Positions 46,486 to 58,918 of a stretch of DNA of 64,000 nucleotides are shown piece by piece. The DNA comes from Macrotrachela quadricornifera (lineage: Eukaryota > Rotifera > Eurotatoria > Philodinida > Philodinidae). The position numbers and the translations under genes were made by a program. The stretch covers positions 474,104 to 538,103 of the forward strand of contig JAJEKB010020218.1 in the NCBI GenBank assembly GCA_022393335.1. Reading direction: 5' to 3'. The notes below the pieces were generated by a model that was given only the letters and a program-made list of their open reading frames with translations, searched no databases and was not told the DNA's origin. Within the stretch, counting starts at the first letter, position 1. Every line of letters starts with the position of its first letter.

Positions 46486-47652
46486 GAAGTGGTTTTCATT
46501 TAGGGCCGATTTGTAGATCAACACACCCCGTCCTTTCATGAAGAACTGATGGTGCTTTTTATGGAGACCGGTAACAAAGGGAAACGTCTTCATCTTTTAT
46601 AGATTTTACATTTTTCGAGTGAACGGAAGCATTCAAACAAAGGTAATAAAAAATTTTCACTTGAAGTTTGACTTGCTCACATCTCTCAAGTGGTCACATT
46701 GTCGATCATTGATTAAAGATGCTTCGTTATGATTTATACGGAATAATCCATATATCACAGAAGCTACTATTTTCAATAATTGGGCTTTGAATCTTGCGGA
46801 ATATTTTTTTTCCTTTATAGCAAAAGACAATATTCTTCTTTTCCTCAAATGAATATTGGTAACTGAAATAATTTCGAATAATAGTATTCGTCGATAAAAA
46901 TATGCCTTAATAATTCTCTTAATCATCTCAAGACTTTCATCATACAATATAGCGATTGATTTATCCGCAATTTTAATTAACAGGATTCTCTCATAAGGCA
47001 TGTTCGAAAAAAATATAAATCGTTCAGTATCTTTTGTGAGGTAGACATAATGAAAATTAAGGAGAGTGAATAAAAAATGCACGTGTTGAGCACACATAAG
47101 GACGAAAAAAAAATGTGATAGGTATTCGTCTGATGTGGGTGTCCTCTTCGAACATGAAAAAAAAATATATGAAAAGCATTCATGTGTAAAAAGGTGAAGT
47201 AAAAATAAATGTATATGTTCTTCTCTGAATTTTTTCGTTAGTAGTCATCAAGTAATTATCATATAAAATTAGAAAGATAATATTTTTATATCTTTGTTAA
47301 GATATTGCAGTTTTGTACTGAACAATTTTTGGTTCGGTAAAGTAAAAACAGCTTCGACATTTCTGTTCATAACCTTTTTAAGTTTCGTAGATTTCGTACG
47401 TTGTCCATGAATCTATCGATAGTTTCGTATATAATTCAAAAGCTCGATGAATATCTTACTCTCTATCGACTATGTATAATTCATCTATTCCTCTTAACCG
47501 ATACACGTGGTTGGTTTTCCTTTTCTTGAGTAAAATACATTGCTTGTACTTCATTATTTTCCCTCTATAATTACAAAAAAGTATTTGTTTTTATTCACAG
47601 GTTACAACGATCTATTCATACAATCTATTGTCATATTCTTCTTAATGTAAAA
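46486..47652. other. Intergenic; one 146-codon open frame of doubtful status
   Basis: The frame at 46657-47097 (-) begins with ATG but has no recognisable motif and is rich in Ile/Phe/Lys/Arg, as expected of AT-rich noncoding sequence. The rest holds no feature I can support and includes the upstream region of the metallo-beta-lactamase-fold gene. Confidence 0.4.
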
Positions 47653-48507
47653 ATGTCATCTACAACTACGGAAAATAATATCCCTACAGTTCAAGTTCAT
47701 GCAATTTATACAGGTGAATGTTTTCTGTGTAATAATATGCTCTTCAACGATGGAGATGAAAACGAATCAACATCGTGTCCCGTCTGGTCGTTTTATATCT
47801 ATCATCCACCTACACAGACACACACTCTCTTTGATCTTGGTCTTATGAAAGAACTCGATGAGTATCCACCGAAACTAAAAGAATATTTTCCTCGCATATT
47901 CAAACCACAAGTCAAAGAAGATGTCGGTGATGTACTTAAAAGGCATAATATTTCACCAAGTCAAATTAAAACCATTATTTACTCGCATCCACACTTCGAT
48001 CACTGTGGCAATCCATCTTTACCATATTTTGAAAATGCAGTTTGCCTCTTTGGACAAGGTACACAGGCATATGTTCGTCCAGCCTATCCAATTAATCCTG
48101 AATCACGTTTTCTTGAATCAACATTTCCCGAAGGTCGAACACACGAACTAACAGATAAAGATTATACTTTATCACTTGGGCCGTTTCAAAGAGTTCACGA
48201 TTTTTTTGGTGATAAAAGTCTGCTGTTAATTGATAGTCCCGGTCATATGCCAGGACATCAGATAGCATTGGCAAAAACCGGCGAAAATACTTATGTACTC
48301 TTAGCTGGTGATTCCGCTCACCATGCAACTCATTTGCAAGAATATGAAGGTCGAATGAGTTACTATATGCACAGTGATAAAGAAGCGGCGAAGGAAAATT
48401 TGAAGAAAATAGCTGCATTAGTCAAGTTATACAAAGATGAACACAAAAGTATTCGAGTATGTTTAGCACATGCGAAACACTATGAAGATTTTGAAAGAAT
48501 CATCTGA
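47653..48507 (+). CDS. Metallo-beta-lactamase-fold hydrolase (lactonase-like), intronless
   Basis: 284 residues with the complete metal-binding set of the fold: HPHFDHCG (HxHxDH, about residues 115-120), the GHMPGH histidine (about 196-201), the bridging Asp in LLAGDSAHH (about 222) and a late His in CLAHAKHYE (about 275). The N-terminal part (VWSFYIYHP, LFDLGLMKELDEYPPKL) matches a group well known in fungi and bacteria and related to AHL-lactonase-like enzymes; the substrate is not known. No signal peptide is seen, so it is probably cytosolic. The gene lacks introns, and its codon use and GC content look higher than in the flanking DNA, which fits the horizontally acquired genes common in bdelloids, though I cannot test that here. 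Confidence 0.85.
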   Translation: MSSTTTENNIPTVQVHAIYTGECFLCNNMLFNDGDENESTSCPVWSFYIYHPPTQTHTLFDLGLMKELDEYPPKLKEYFPRIFKPQVKEDVGDVLKRHNISPSQIKTIIYSHPHFDHCGNPSLPYFENAVCLFGQGTQAYVRPAYPINPESRFLESTFPEGRTHELTDKDYTLSLGPFQRVHDFFGDKSLLLIDSPGHMPGHQIALAKTGENTYVLLAGDSAHHATHLQEYEGRMSYYMHSDKEAAKENLKKIAALVKLYKDEHKSIRVCLAHAKHYEDFERII

Positions 48508-50472
48508 AGAAAGACACTATTATTGATTATCTTATATTGCTAAAATAAATTAACTTGTCCACGTAACGTGACACTCTCTGCTTATCAACTTTTCAAAGAT
48601 GATCTTTGAATTTTCGCTACTGTAACTTGTTTTCGTAGAGAATTGTTGAGGACGAGTCCTAGAAAACAGATTCAAAGCACCATACGACACATATCTTCTT
48701 TTCAATTCAACATTTTACACTTATATGCATACAAGAGTACCTCATTGCAAATTTCATCAAGCGATTCGTCGAATATGTTTTTGTAAAATAGACTCAAGAT
48801 CTTTATTCATTCTTCTGCTTGCTGCAAAAAGGTTACGTATTGCTGGTAATATCTGCTTATCTGTCGGAAGTGAAAATAACCAAAAGTGCATGTTTAGTGA
48901 GTTTTTGCAAGCCTTCCAAGATAAAACAAAACTAAATAAGATTCTGAAGTTAAGTCATTAAAACCAGCAATTTTGACTCTTGTTGCTCAGAACCTTGGAA
49001 ACAACACAGAAAAAACGATTTTTTCAACATCCGAGTTAAGAATCGCTGCACATGAGTTATAAGCGATCGTGTTCAATGGAAATCTCAGCTTTGGGTAGAC
49101 ATCTTACAGAGACCTAAAGATCATTTTTTTTCCCATCAATAATACAATCAGAAAACTAATATGTTGGTATGAGAAATTATTGTTTAGTTTTTCGTTAATC
49201 ATAGCGCATTGGATCGATTTTTGACGGATTCTTATTCCTCTCATGACAAAACTATTTGCATTCAAATTTCATTATTACATTGAGAAAGGAACGTCGTTAT
49301 GTTTACTTTGTTTGAATGGCTTTTTATTTAATTTATAGATTAATATCCTTTTTGTTTTTTTTATTTCTCATGAAGAATTGTTAGTAAAGCATATATCGCT
49401 TCAAAATATGTCAGAAACATCAACTGTTATTGCTCTCTTTGGGCACTTTGTCATCGACAGAAACTGTGCAACCACTATTTAAAAAAAATCCGTTCAGCAA
49501 TAGTCTCGATCTTTGATAGCATCTAATCTGTTGAGATAGATCCGTTCTCAGAGGTAAACTATCAGTGTTAGGAATCTGTCATTAAGAACTTTATGGGACA
49601 CTGATTAAAGAGATTTTATATTAGTATTTACGTCATAACTTGGTAAAAGTTATAACTTTTAGTTAATGCAGTACTGTTGTATACTTTTAATCATGATTAT
49701 ATTCGATGCTTATTGTTTACTATTTATTATTTTTCAATACCAATCCAACATGTTATGATGTTAGTAATGAACATCTTGCTCATTACGGTATAGGCAGAAA
49801 CTTTCTTTGGGATAGAGTATTTGTTTAGCTGTATAATCAAAGTTGGATCGATTATATTTGACTAATGGAAGATGATGTTATATGGAGTAATGTCCATCAT
49901 ATAATTGATTTCTTTAATAGATATACAAACATTTCAGTAGATCTTTTATCGAAAAATATTATTTATAGAAATAATTAAATACTCAAGTAAGATATTTTTC
50001 TTCGTATAGAGTTCTGGTAAAATCAGATGCACAGTATCCATCAAAAATCTTGGATGATGACAGGAAAAAAGAGATCCAGAATGATTAAAAAGGTGTTACA
50101 TGCTTTCTAAACAGTCTCTTCTTAACAGATAAAGTCATCCTGGTCATGACTAGGTTCATACTTTCCATGACAGGTATTTATTAGACTAGTAAAATTAAAA
50201 TGCCAAAATAGAAAAGGATTGAAGAGGAAAACCGATCTGAGTGCATATTGTGATATCAAAAGTCGGTTCCCGAGCCACGTCAGGTACTTCTGCCATTTAC
50301 TAGTTAAAGACGAAAAAATGTTAGAGAAATACTTATAGTTTCATTAAAGAATGTTAGATGTTTTCTTCATGGCTTTTCAGTTTAAATCCAAATAGAAATT
50401 ATACTGATTCAAATTTTTCTTTGTTCCTATGCAACAACTGTAGAACACACTCATGAAACTATCGTTCTATTA
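48508..50472. other. Intergenic, no gene supported
   Basis: No domain or convincing exon. The small frame at 48725-48961 (+) has no motif. The first about 100 bases are the 3' flank of the hydrolase gene. Confidence 0.45.
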
Positions 50473-50480
50473 GTTGGTTG

Positions 50481-51009
50481 TAGGGATGCACCAGTGACAG
50501 TTAATAACTGGTAACTGGGTCTCAGTTAACTGGGGTACCCAGTTAACTGGAGAACCCAGTTAACTGGGTCCCAGTGATAACTGGGGTACCCAGTTAACTG
50601 GAGAACCCAGTTAACTGGGTCCCAGTGATAACTGGGGTACCCAGTTAACTGGAGAACCCAGTTAACTGGGTCCCAGTGATAACTGGGGTACCCCCAGTTA
50701 ACTGGGACCCAGTTATCAGTTATTAACTCACTGGTGCATCCCTACATTTAGCATGAATAAATTCCATTTTTGACACACTTTAATTTGGTATTAAGATCCT
50801 TATGTATGCTATTTAAAATCATAGTGTTACCCGTCTGGAAAAATATTTTTACACATCCTATATACACCCAGCTAACTGGACTTATGGATACCTAGCACAA
50901 AGGAAACTACTGATGATTTTATAAATAATAAACCAGTTGAATATGTATCCAGTTAAAATAAATACCCAGTGACACTGGGTACCCAGTTAACTGGACTGGT
51001 GCATCCCTA
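50481..51009. mobile_element. hAT-like MITE with 8-bp target duplication and palindromic internal repeats
   Basis: Ends TAGGGATGCACC and GGTGCATCCCTA are perfect inverted copies, flanked by GTTGGTTG on both sides (50473-50480 and 51010-51017). An 8-bp duplication and TAGGG-type ends are typical of hAT. The left half has three tandem 51-bp units (about 50530-50690) built from the palindromes CCAGTTAACTGG and GGGTACCC. An internal inverted end (about 50735-50746) mirrors the left terminus. The right half holds a degraded piece of the MITE at 5858-6787. There is no transposase. Confidence 0.85.
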
Positions 51010-51017
51010 GTTGGTTG

Positions 51018-53059
51018 GCATAGCCAAAAACAATTTTTAATTTTCTGCCTCAACAAAAATAGGGTGGCTCGTTATATATGCTTTTACGTATATCAGGTCA
51101 ATTAATAAATGCTCATCAATAATATATTCGCCAATCAGGGCTCCCGATGTACGAGAGGATGGAGTGGGCTAGCCCTTCCTAATTTTTACATCGTATCCAC
51201 GAAAATGTTGAGTTATCTCTCAAAGACTGTCTAGGAAATTTTTCGCCCTTCCACCCCCAAAAATTATTGAGAGCCTTGAACACCGATCTATCAAATATCT
51301 CACGATGCATAAAATAAAAATTTATTATAGAACTACTGCTATATTCATGAAGAATCCATGATATGATATATTGTTATTGACTGTAAAAGATAGGCTGTTA
51401 TCGCTAGACATCATGAATCAATTATACTTCGTTAATTGAAAACCAATTATTCAGATATGAAATTGTTCATGACTAATTTTTTTTCAAGATGATTTGTCTA
51501 CACCAATATAGCGTGACAAATTGATTGTCTCTTCGTGTAGAATATATACATATAAATATACATTGGAACAACCAATTGATTATATAGCAATCCTATATGT
51601 AAGTCAAGTAAACTTGCCTTTTTCTTTTTTGTCTATTGTGAAAAGTTTCTTCGGCCTATCGGTAAACAAACCTGACGGATATCATGAAATGACTCTAGAC
51701 GAAATAAGTTGGACGTACGAAAATAACATCATTAACAATGTACCTCACATCCACAGTTTAGTCAATCCATGTCTCAAACATATAAAACAAAAATTGAGAC
51801 ATTTTTCAATTCACGGTATATCCATCTAATACGCCATATATCGAAGTCAATCCATAAATGTCGGGATCAATTCTGAATAATACTGATGATCGATGCATTG
51901 AAAAGGATTGCGATGCTCTATTTGAATGGAGAGTTAGTTGTCTCATGTACAAGCGTATGTCAATAATCACAATGGATTGTCATGAAATTGTTCTCAATGG
52001 AAAAATATTTTTCTAAATCTCCTCACAGAATAGAACCCCACTGAACTTCTATTGCGTTCCAGTTTTTTCTCATGTTGCAGCTAAAATCAACTCAGTTTAC
52101 AAGCACAAAAAGTCTTAAAAACTTAGAAATCAGAATTTTCAAATTGTTTTACCACTTTCAGAGTAATTGTCATAGTTTTTTAGAAGCTAAGAATTGAGCA
52201 TCAGTTCGTTCCACATCCCATATTATCAGAATGAATACATTAGTGCGCTCTTGGTACTATATTTTTCATCTAGATTGATCTCTCCTCATCATTTCATGCT
52301 TTTAACTATGAGACAAGCTTCATAAGATACATAGTGGTATCGTTCTGTTGAACGACTTTATCATGAGAGCTTAAATACACTTTATTTACGAAACAAGATG
52401 TATTTTAATTACCATGACAGTTATTTAATTGATATCATATTACTATACACTGTAATTTGCTTTGAAATCCCATGATCTTTTGGGTCATTGACATCTGTAG
52501 TAGTTCAGCTTTCTAAGAAGTGTTATTTTTCAGTTAAAGATTTGTTCATATTGTTATGAAGTTACTAAAAATTTTCATCATTTTACTTCTTAGTAATGGA
52601 TAAACCTATTAAAGAAATCTAATAGAACGATACTATTCCACATGGAATTACTACTCAATAAATTCTAGAGAATTATACTTTATTATATGATATATATGCA
52701 TACTTATTTTTCGGCATTTGATAGATACTCAATTGTCTGGTGGTAGAAAATGCATAAAATGCAAAGAACATTAGGTACATAAACTGAGCTAGGTTTAGAG
52801 AGGTTCACTATGTTACAAGTACGAGAAATAATTATTTCTTTATTTTTATGCTAATGTACAACAACATTATCACTAAGACTGCTGTACATAGTCTCAAGCT
52901 TTTTGAAATAATCAATGTTCTTGGTTTTTTTGGAAAATAGATTGATCATATCTTTAAATAAAAAGACAAATTTAATCTACTCTCGAACTTTTGCTTTTCA
53001 GCAATCGAATACTATAGTAATACTCTAAATCATATTCTCTTTCATATTTATTGATGTGC
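51018..53059. other. Intergenic; doubtful open frame at 51521-51829
   Basis: The 102-codon frame at 51521-51829 (+) has the composition of real protein in its second half (GLSVNKPDGYHEMTLDEISW) but no recognisable domain and no clear start or splice context. It could be a gene remnant. Nothing else is supported in this stretch. Confidence 0.35.
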
Positions 53060-53400
53060 TAATCTTTTAAGTTACATCTTTCATAATCACAACTAAATTC
53101 ACTTTTTCTTTATCATGCTTGAAAACATCTGCTGTAATAAATATAGCTTTCGAAACGCGTAAATACATTAACTGGGTCTGAAAAGCTCCACTCCCATTGC
53201 TAACTTCAATTAAGAAATGCCAGTCAAATATTTTATTGAGCAATCAAAGCTAGTATCTCCTTTATCAATCAATATATTGCCATTATGTTCATAAGTGATC
53301 ATTACTACCAGATCTTATTTAATATTATCATTAAAATCATCCCATATCATAATTTAAGGAGCGAGACTAGAACCATATGGTGCTCGGCAGATAACTTCTA
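53060..53400 (-). pseudogene. Decayed FG-GAP/VCBS-type repeats
   Basis: Read on the minus strand, two broken repeats are visible. One has WDDFNDN.K then a stop, DLVVMITYEHNGNILI.KGDTSF; the other, in a shifted frame, has NGSGAFQTQ and later KVNLVVIMKD. The pattern of an Asp/Asn-rich calcium loop followed by D.VV, then G..L or G.G.F, is that of FG-GAP beta-propeller repeats, which are abundant in rotifer secreted proteins. At least one stop and one frameshift are present. It may be part of a lost neighbour gene. Confidence 0.45.
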
Positions 53401-53917
53401 AAAATAATAAGCATTTGAAAAATGCTTAGACAGTAAAGTTTCGTGCCAAACATTGTGCACGATCGATGGATAGAAAGATTATTTCCCTTCATTGCTTCGT
53501 TATTAAAATATCGGATTATAAAATCGAAAATTTTAATTTATTAATGAAGAAGCCCTCTAATGAATTAAATATGTTTCTTGATGAAGATGAAAACTTTTCG
53601 AATTACATATGACATTCTGATTTCGAATTTCATCGGTTCCTTCTTTATCCTGATTTCGTTACCCTTATAGCGCGATGGCTGTTGCTTCGGCTCATTCAAT
53701 AATATGGTCAAAAAAAAAGGCAAGTATGATCATGTAGTAGTACAGTTCTCTGCATTATCATAGGAGAAGAGAAAAAAATTTAATAGAATATCAATCGAAT
53801 AAAGATGAGAATAAAATTAATCATGAAGAATAGCATGCACATTCTCATCATCGATATCCAAAATAAATTATATTATTACAAAAAATTAGTAATAAATAAA
53901 ATGTATTCATCGAAAAT

Positions 53918-55403
53918 TTATCTACGCGTATTGGCAATAAGTTCATCGATTTCTTCCAGACTATAATCAACAGTGTCCGGTGGTCTGTTGCAGCAACTGA
54001 AGTGTTCTGCAGATGTGTTTTCAGAAGCGTCTAAAAAGAAATAAATTATTCGAAAATAGACAAATTATTCATGGTTTACATTCTTTATTCATTCGATCCA
54101 ATTGTTCGTATAGTTCAATAACATGATCTGGATTACTGAATAATAAGATTTTAAATAAATTTTTATAATATACTACTGCTTTTTCCGTTTGACCGTTATT
54201 TTCAAATTCTTGTCCACGAGCTAACAGATATCTTGGATCAAGAAGTGTACCGGCGAATGCTGTCGCAATCTCGTCTAACGTTTGCCTTAGCTCTTCTTTC
54301 GTCACTAGCTGGAGTTGAACAGACCAACGACTCGTTTCTGATTTCTCAACTGACAGTATGCGAAATGAACTATTCCAAAAGAATAAGGTTTCGCGTTCAT
54401 CATTTGTGATCGAAGAACTAGGTGCAACAGCAAAAGGCATGGCAACTTCATTAGTAGTGTCGAGATTAGTGATTTCAATCAGTATGTCATTTCTATTGTT
54501 TGAAATATAATTATTAACTAAGTCAGTTGTAGAGAAAATATCGCCCACGTTTTTAATAAACATATCAACGTTGAATAATTTTGATGGATTGAGATAACGA
54601 TGTGCAATTTGCGTCAGAGATCCAGCTTGGCTTTGGTTACGATACAATGATGCCCAATGATAATGAAGATCGAGAATCAGAAAACGTAAATCGAATATAG
54701 CGTCTACATTTCTCATTCGAAATGCGTTGTTGAACAGGTTGTATATATATGGAGTCTTGGAACACCACCAAACTGCATCAGCTGAAGAGTATTCGTGAGA
54801 AAAATTTATAATTTCTCTTTGTGCTACGGGATCATTCGAGTATAATTCTATGAATCTTGATATGGTTTCATCAATTTCTCGTTGTGATGGTCGATCCAAG
54901 TGAAGTATAATCTTGAATAAAAGTTGACGCCAAAGAAAATTGATCTTTTCTTTACTGACTAAATCTGGATGATATATGTCGACAGTTAACGCATTTCTTT
55001 CCAATTGTAAAGATTCAGTTGATGAGGAAACAGAATTACAACATGCTGTTGCTAATAAATTCTGTCTTAAATTCTCAAAAATAGTGCCAATATCGTTATT
55101 ATTATTATTATTATTATCGTCAATTATATAAGTAACATCGATTTTATGTGATCCATCATTCAAGTCATGTGTTAAAGTTTTATTATTATCTGACCGACAA
55201 ATAATGAAATAAAACTTATCAAATGATAATCGTCTAATCTTCTTTATTGCACGAATGGGATTGGAATAAGTTTTCAACCATCTACTATATTGCTGAAGTT
55301 CACATTTAATTAACGAAAGACGTGAGTAATTCTTTGGATGAGTTAATACAATTAAGTTTTTATGATTATCAGACATATAGATGTGAATAATATCTTCCAG
55401 CAT
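53918..55403 (-). CDS. Divergent ADP-ribosyltransferase-like protein without TPRs, 2 exons
   Basis: Exon 1 is 54080-55403 and exon 2 is 53918-54030, with a 49-bp intron and matched phase; 478 residues. The layout parallels the ART part of the gene at 58919: an N-terminal alpha/beta region, a poly-Asn run (96-103, from an ATT/ATA microsatellite at about 55094-55122), a helical segment with VWW.SKTPYIYNLFN..FR matching IWW..D.FIYTMLNRALR, then a shortened ART core. Of the R-S-E signature, R269 (in AHRYLN, where the paralog has YRGQ), STT at 291-293 (paralog STS) and E336-R-E338 are kept, but the YRG context and several core strands are missing. The C-terminus has a single TPR-like helix pair (about 391-438) and ends in a Cys-containing tail. 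Activity is doubtful. Confidence 0.7.
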
Positions 55404-56459
55404 TGATCCTCTTCACTAGGATATATAGATACGATCTATAATAAAGATATTATTAAAACATTAGTAAAACACTTGCAAATAACATGTTTCACGTACATAA
55501 GCCGCTTAATGAATACATGTATATAATGAGAATACTTTAATAATATGTGACTCTATCAATGACAATTTTTTCCTGTTCTGTCTTTATGTTATATATTTAA
55601 AAGCTGTTATCATTCTATTCATGTGGTTGATAGAAGAATAGAGATTGACAGATATATTATTAAGACATCTTATTTCGAAGAAAATAAAACTGTTACTTAA
55701 TTAAGAAAACTTACTGATGATGAGATAGGAATGAATTAATAAAAAAGTATAATCAACAACTGAAGAAAGAAAACATAAACAATAGAGACAAGATAAATAA
55801 ATAAACATCTGTAGACAGAGTTTAACACGATCCAATGAATTAAAAGAAAATATGAGTTTCATTGTAGAGGCATATAGAATTATGTAGTGGCGATTGATTT
55901 AGCAGAATTATAATCTTATAACATCAAATTAGAGGATACAATTACACTTCAGTCACACTTTATTTGATATATACATATATATATATATATATATAAACAG
56001 AACGGAAAAAAAATTGGCTGGTGCAGCGGATCAACCAATATATGACAGAAAGAAAATAGAATATATAGATGTCATATAAGAACAGAATATTTTTAACGAA
56101 GAAAAGAAATGTAATAGACACTGTAATCATTTTATTGAGACGTTTCTTGATACTCTGTTCACATCATCAGTCAAAATACAAAAAACAAACAAATAAAAGT
56201 CAGTGTATATATAAACAATATGCGTCAGAACGAACAAAAAAAAAGGAATCCAGTATATTCGAACGTTCAAATATACTAAATTTTCAAATTTCCCTCAGCC
56301 CGTGAAAGATGTGCCTGATAAAATATTAATCAAAATATGTTCAAGTTAAAGCTCTTGTTTGAGTAAATATAATTATTAGTTTTCTTTTGTATCATATCCA
56401 TTAATAGACTTTCTTTTATTTCACGTTTTTTTGTCATTTGATTCAACAGCGATGATCTG
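55404..56459. other. Intergenic; (TA)n microsatellite at about 55967-55996
   Basis: No gene supported. The alternating TA run at about 55967-55996 is the main landmark. It contains the upstream region of the divergent ART-like gene. Confidence 0.45.
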
Positions 56460-56705
56460 ATGATTCCAATTGTTTCTATGTTTTCAGTTCATGCAATATT
56501 CAGCTATTATGGAGTAGTCCCTTCCTTGGAATGCTCTCTTATGTTTTTTTTTTCTAATTTCAATTCCTCGAGACGTTTGACCAATGTAAATGCCATTGCA
56601 ATCGTCACAATTATATTGGCAAACAACCTTATTCATGTCCATCTCCTGACAGTATGATTTACTAAATAATGTCGAAATTCTTCTACCAGCGTCAAAGCCA
56701 AACAT
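56460..56705 (-). pseudogene. GIY-YIG endonuclease fragment of a Penelope-like retroelement
   Basis: About 75 residues containing VVCQYNCDDCNGIYIGQTSR, then a Lys/Arg-rich helix ending KKHKRAF and a terminal SIIAEYC. This is the Cys-containing GIY-YIG nuclease domain found at the C-terminus of Penelope-like elements, where the usual form is a C..C..YIG.T.R core, an EH or KH pair and S..AEH. No reverse transcriptase domain is found next to it, so only the 3' end of a copy remains, as is typical of 5'-truncated retrotransposition. Confidence 0.7.
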
Positions 56706-56853
56706 CCTCGAAGGGCCAAGCTAATTTTTGAAGATAATATGATAACATGTATTAGTATTCTATGATTTTGACTGCTGAGCCAGTAGTCTTACGGAAATTA
56801 GATTATTTTTCTCTTCAGTCTCGTAAAATAATTATTAGAATTATAGTTTTTCT

Positions 56854-58310
56854 TTATTTAGAACATTTAATACAAAAAATTCGCTGAACAGAGTGCTCAT
56901 CATAAACCGGTTCTGAACAATGATAACATTTATTTCGAACTTCTCTATCTTTAGAACGATCACAAAGCGAACATCGTTTACGTTTTGATTGTGTAGAGTT
57001 TTCACTTAATGCTTCTGATGGTTGCTTGATGACAGGATAACCGATGATGGTCAATGCATTTTGGATGTCCTTATGTAAAAATTGAGAAGTTTTCGAGCGA
57101 TGATCAAGAAGATTAGCAATTAGACTTTTTCCCAATTCTTCAAGGAATAAGTGACGTTTATATGCTTTATTTCTTTTCCACTAAGGGTTCTTTTCGTTCC
57201 ATACGATGAGAGCGTTTATAGTGGCAATGTCAATCATACCATAAAAGACGCACAGTGGCCACCGTTTTGTGCTTCTTTTTATTTCCGTCTTCCGAATCCA
57301 CTTTATTGTCATGATGTTTGGAAGAAAGCAACAAGACAGTTTTATTTCTTTTTAGTACATATGAAACCAGAGTTAAATTATCGCTGCAAGCAAACATTGA
57401 AGATCGAACTTGGTGGCTTGTGCTCCACAGAAATTCCATGGGAATTTCTGGCTTATTCTTTCTCAATGTTCCGATTAAAATAAGTTTCTTAGTTTGTAGT
57501 TCTTTCTCTAGTGAAATATTTGTGGAGAAACTATCCACTGTTACATTCCAGTTAGAAGCATACATTGGTTTCATTAACTCAAAAACCATATTGATACCTC
57601 TCTTTTTGTCTTTCTTGGTGAGAATATCATCCAATATAAGGAACTGCATCGAATACATAGCAAGTGTTAGTATCGACACACATAAAAAACTTTATTCCGT
57701 ATTTATCGGACTTTGTTGGCATATATTGACGAATAGTCGCACTTTTATCTGTTTGCTTTATCATCGAATCTCAGATAGGAAACAATCATTTTAAACCGAT
57801 TGCGAGACATAGTAGTCCTAAATATTGGAGACTCAAGTGGACTCTTGCTTCATAGAGACTTGATGTTTTTTCTTGATTTTCCTAATCAACTGGCTAGTAT
57901 TAAAAGACCAATGAAACCTTTCAATTCAATCATTATTATTTCTTCAAATTTCTCATCAGAAGTGCTCTTTTCGTTTGCGTGAATATTTGTATATAGTAAA
58001 ATTTTCTTTAACATTTTCTTCGATATAAATCACAGAAATAAACCTTCAACAGAGGCTACATTCTTCGAAATTTCTGTGAGTTTAGATATTATAATTATAT
58101 TACTGCAAAGCTTTGTATTTGACGAATAAAACAGAGTAGAAGACCAAATCATGCCGAATCTCGAACTATATGAACTTTGTTGAGTATATTTGTCATTCAA
58201 ATTCATTTGTTCTAAATCAATCCCTTCTTTATCTTCTGATGTTTGACTATCAGCATCTTTTGTTATCTTCAAACTATAACTTTGTAACAAAAATATGTGT
58301 TTCAAACTTT
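56854..58310 (-). pseudogene. piggyBac-family transposase, broken
   Basis: Read from 58310 downwards: an N-terminal acidic region, ELKGFIGLLILAS, MSRNRFKMIVSYLRFDD, YGIKFFMCVDTNT (first catalytic Asp), NWNVTVDSFST (second Asp), GTLRKNKPEIP, SSMF, TLVSYVLKRNK.VLLLSSKHHD, VFYGMIDIATINA, and a C-terminal Cys-rich zinc domain (CSLCDRS....CYHC..PV, CIKC). These are the ordered landmarks of the DDE_Tnp_1_7 domain and the piggyBac C-terminal zinc motif. Damage includes in-frame stops (for example TGA near 57640 and TAG near 57184) and frameshifts near 57264 and 57640. Damage is light, so the copy is probably young. TTAA-flanked ends were not identified. Confidence 0.85.
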
Positions 58311-58918
58311 GTTTTTTTCAGATAATAGCTTTTCTCTTTCTCTTCAAAATGACTTAATTTGCTAGATACCTTCATATGAGTTTCATTTAAATATCATTGA
58401 TTTGATTGAGAGGAGTCGAAGCTATTGGACCATTCATTATTCATCAAGCTTTCTGAATATTGCTCGAAAAAATCTCTATTTATCAGTTAAATCTATCCAA
58501 AAAACCAGAATTGTTATTATTAAAATGTTACTGTTCTTCGCTTCTACAACCATAACATATTTAGTTGCATACTTACATTCACCCGTGTATTCTTCAATAG
58601 TAACATCGTTTCAGACAAATTCAAAAATTTTTATCTAAAAATAGTCTGCCTGGATATTGCTTTTTTTATAAATGTATTCGTTTTTTATCGACGATAAAAC
58701 AACATTAATATTTTTTTCTATTCTTTTGTGGATTATAAATATCTGTATCGATTTCGTTTGTTTCTCATGCCATGTATTCAATAAAAAAAAATGAAGCCAT
58801 CTGCTGATAGCAGAATACAAGGTATGAATGATGGCAAATAGAAAAATCCAGAATAGACATAAATACTCTATAAGATAAAGCATTCTAATTATTCTCTTAC
58901 TAGTGTTTTTTCATTGTA

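Noticed and set aside
46657..47097. 146-codon frame starting with ATG
   Set aside because: No recognisable motif and AT-driven composition; reported only as a doubtful frame in the intergenic entry.
50521..50720. CRISPR-like regular repeats
   Set aside because: Units are tandem without unique spacers, are palindromic, and sit inside a MITE with an 8-bp target duplication in a eukaryotic genome.
55967..55996. (TA)n run as a promoter element
   Set aside because: A simple microsatellite; nothing ties it to a transcription start.
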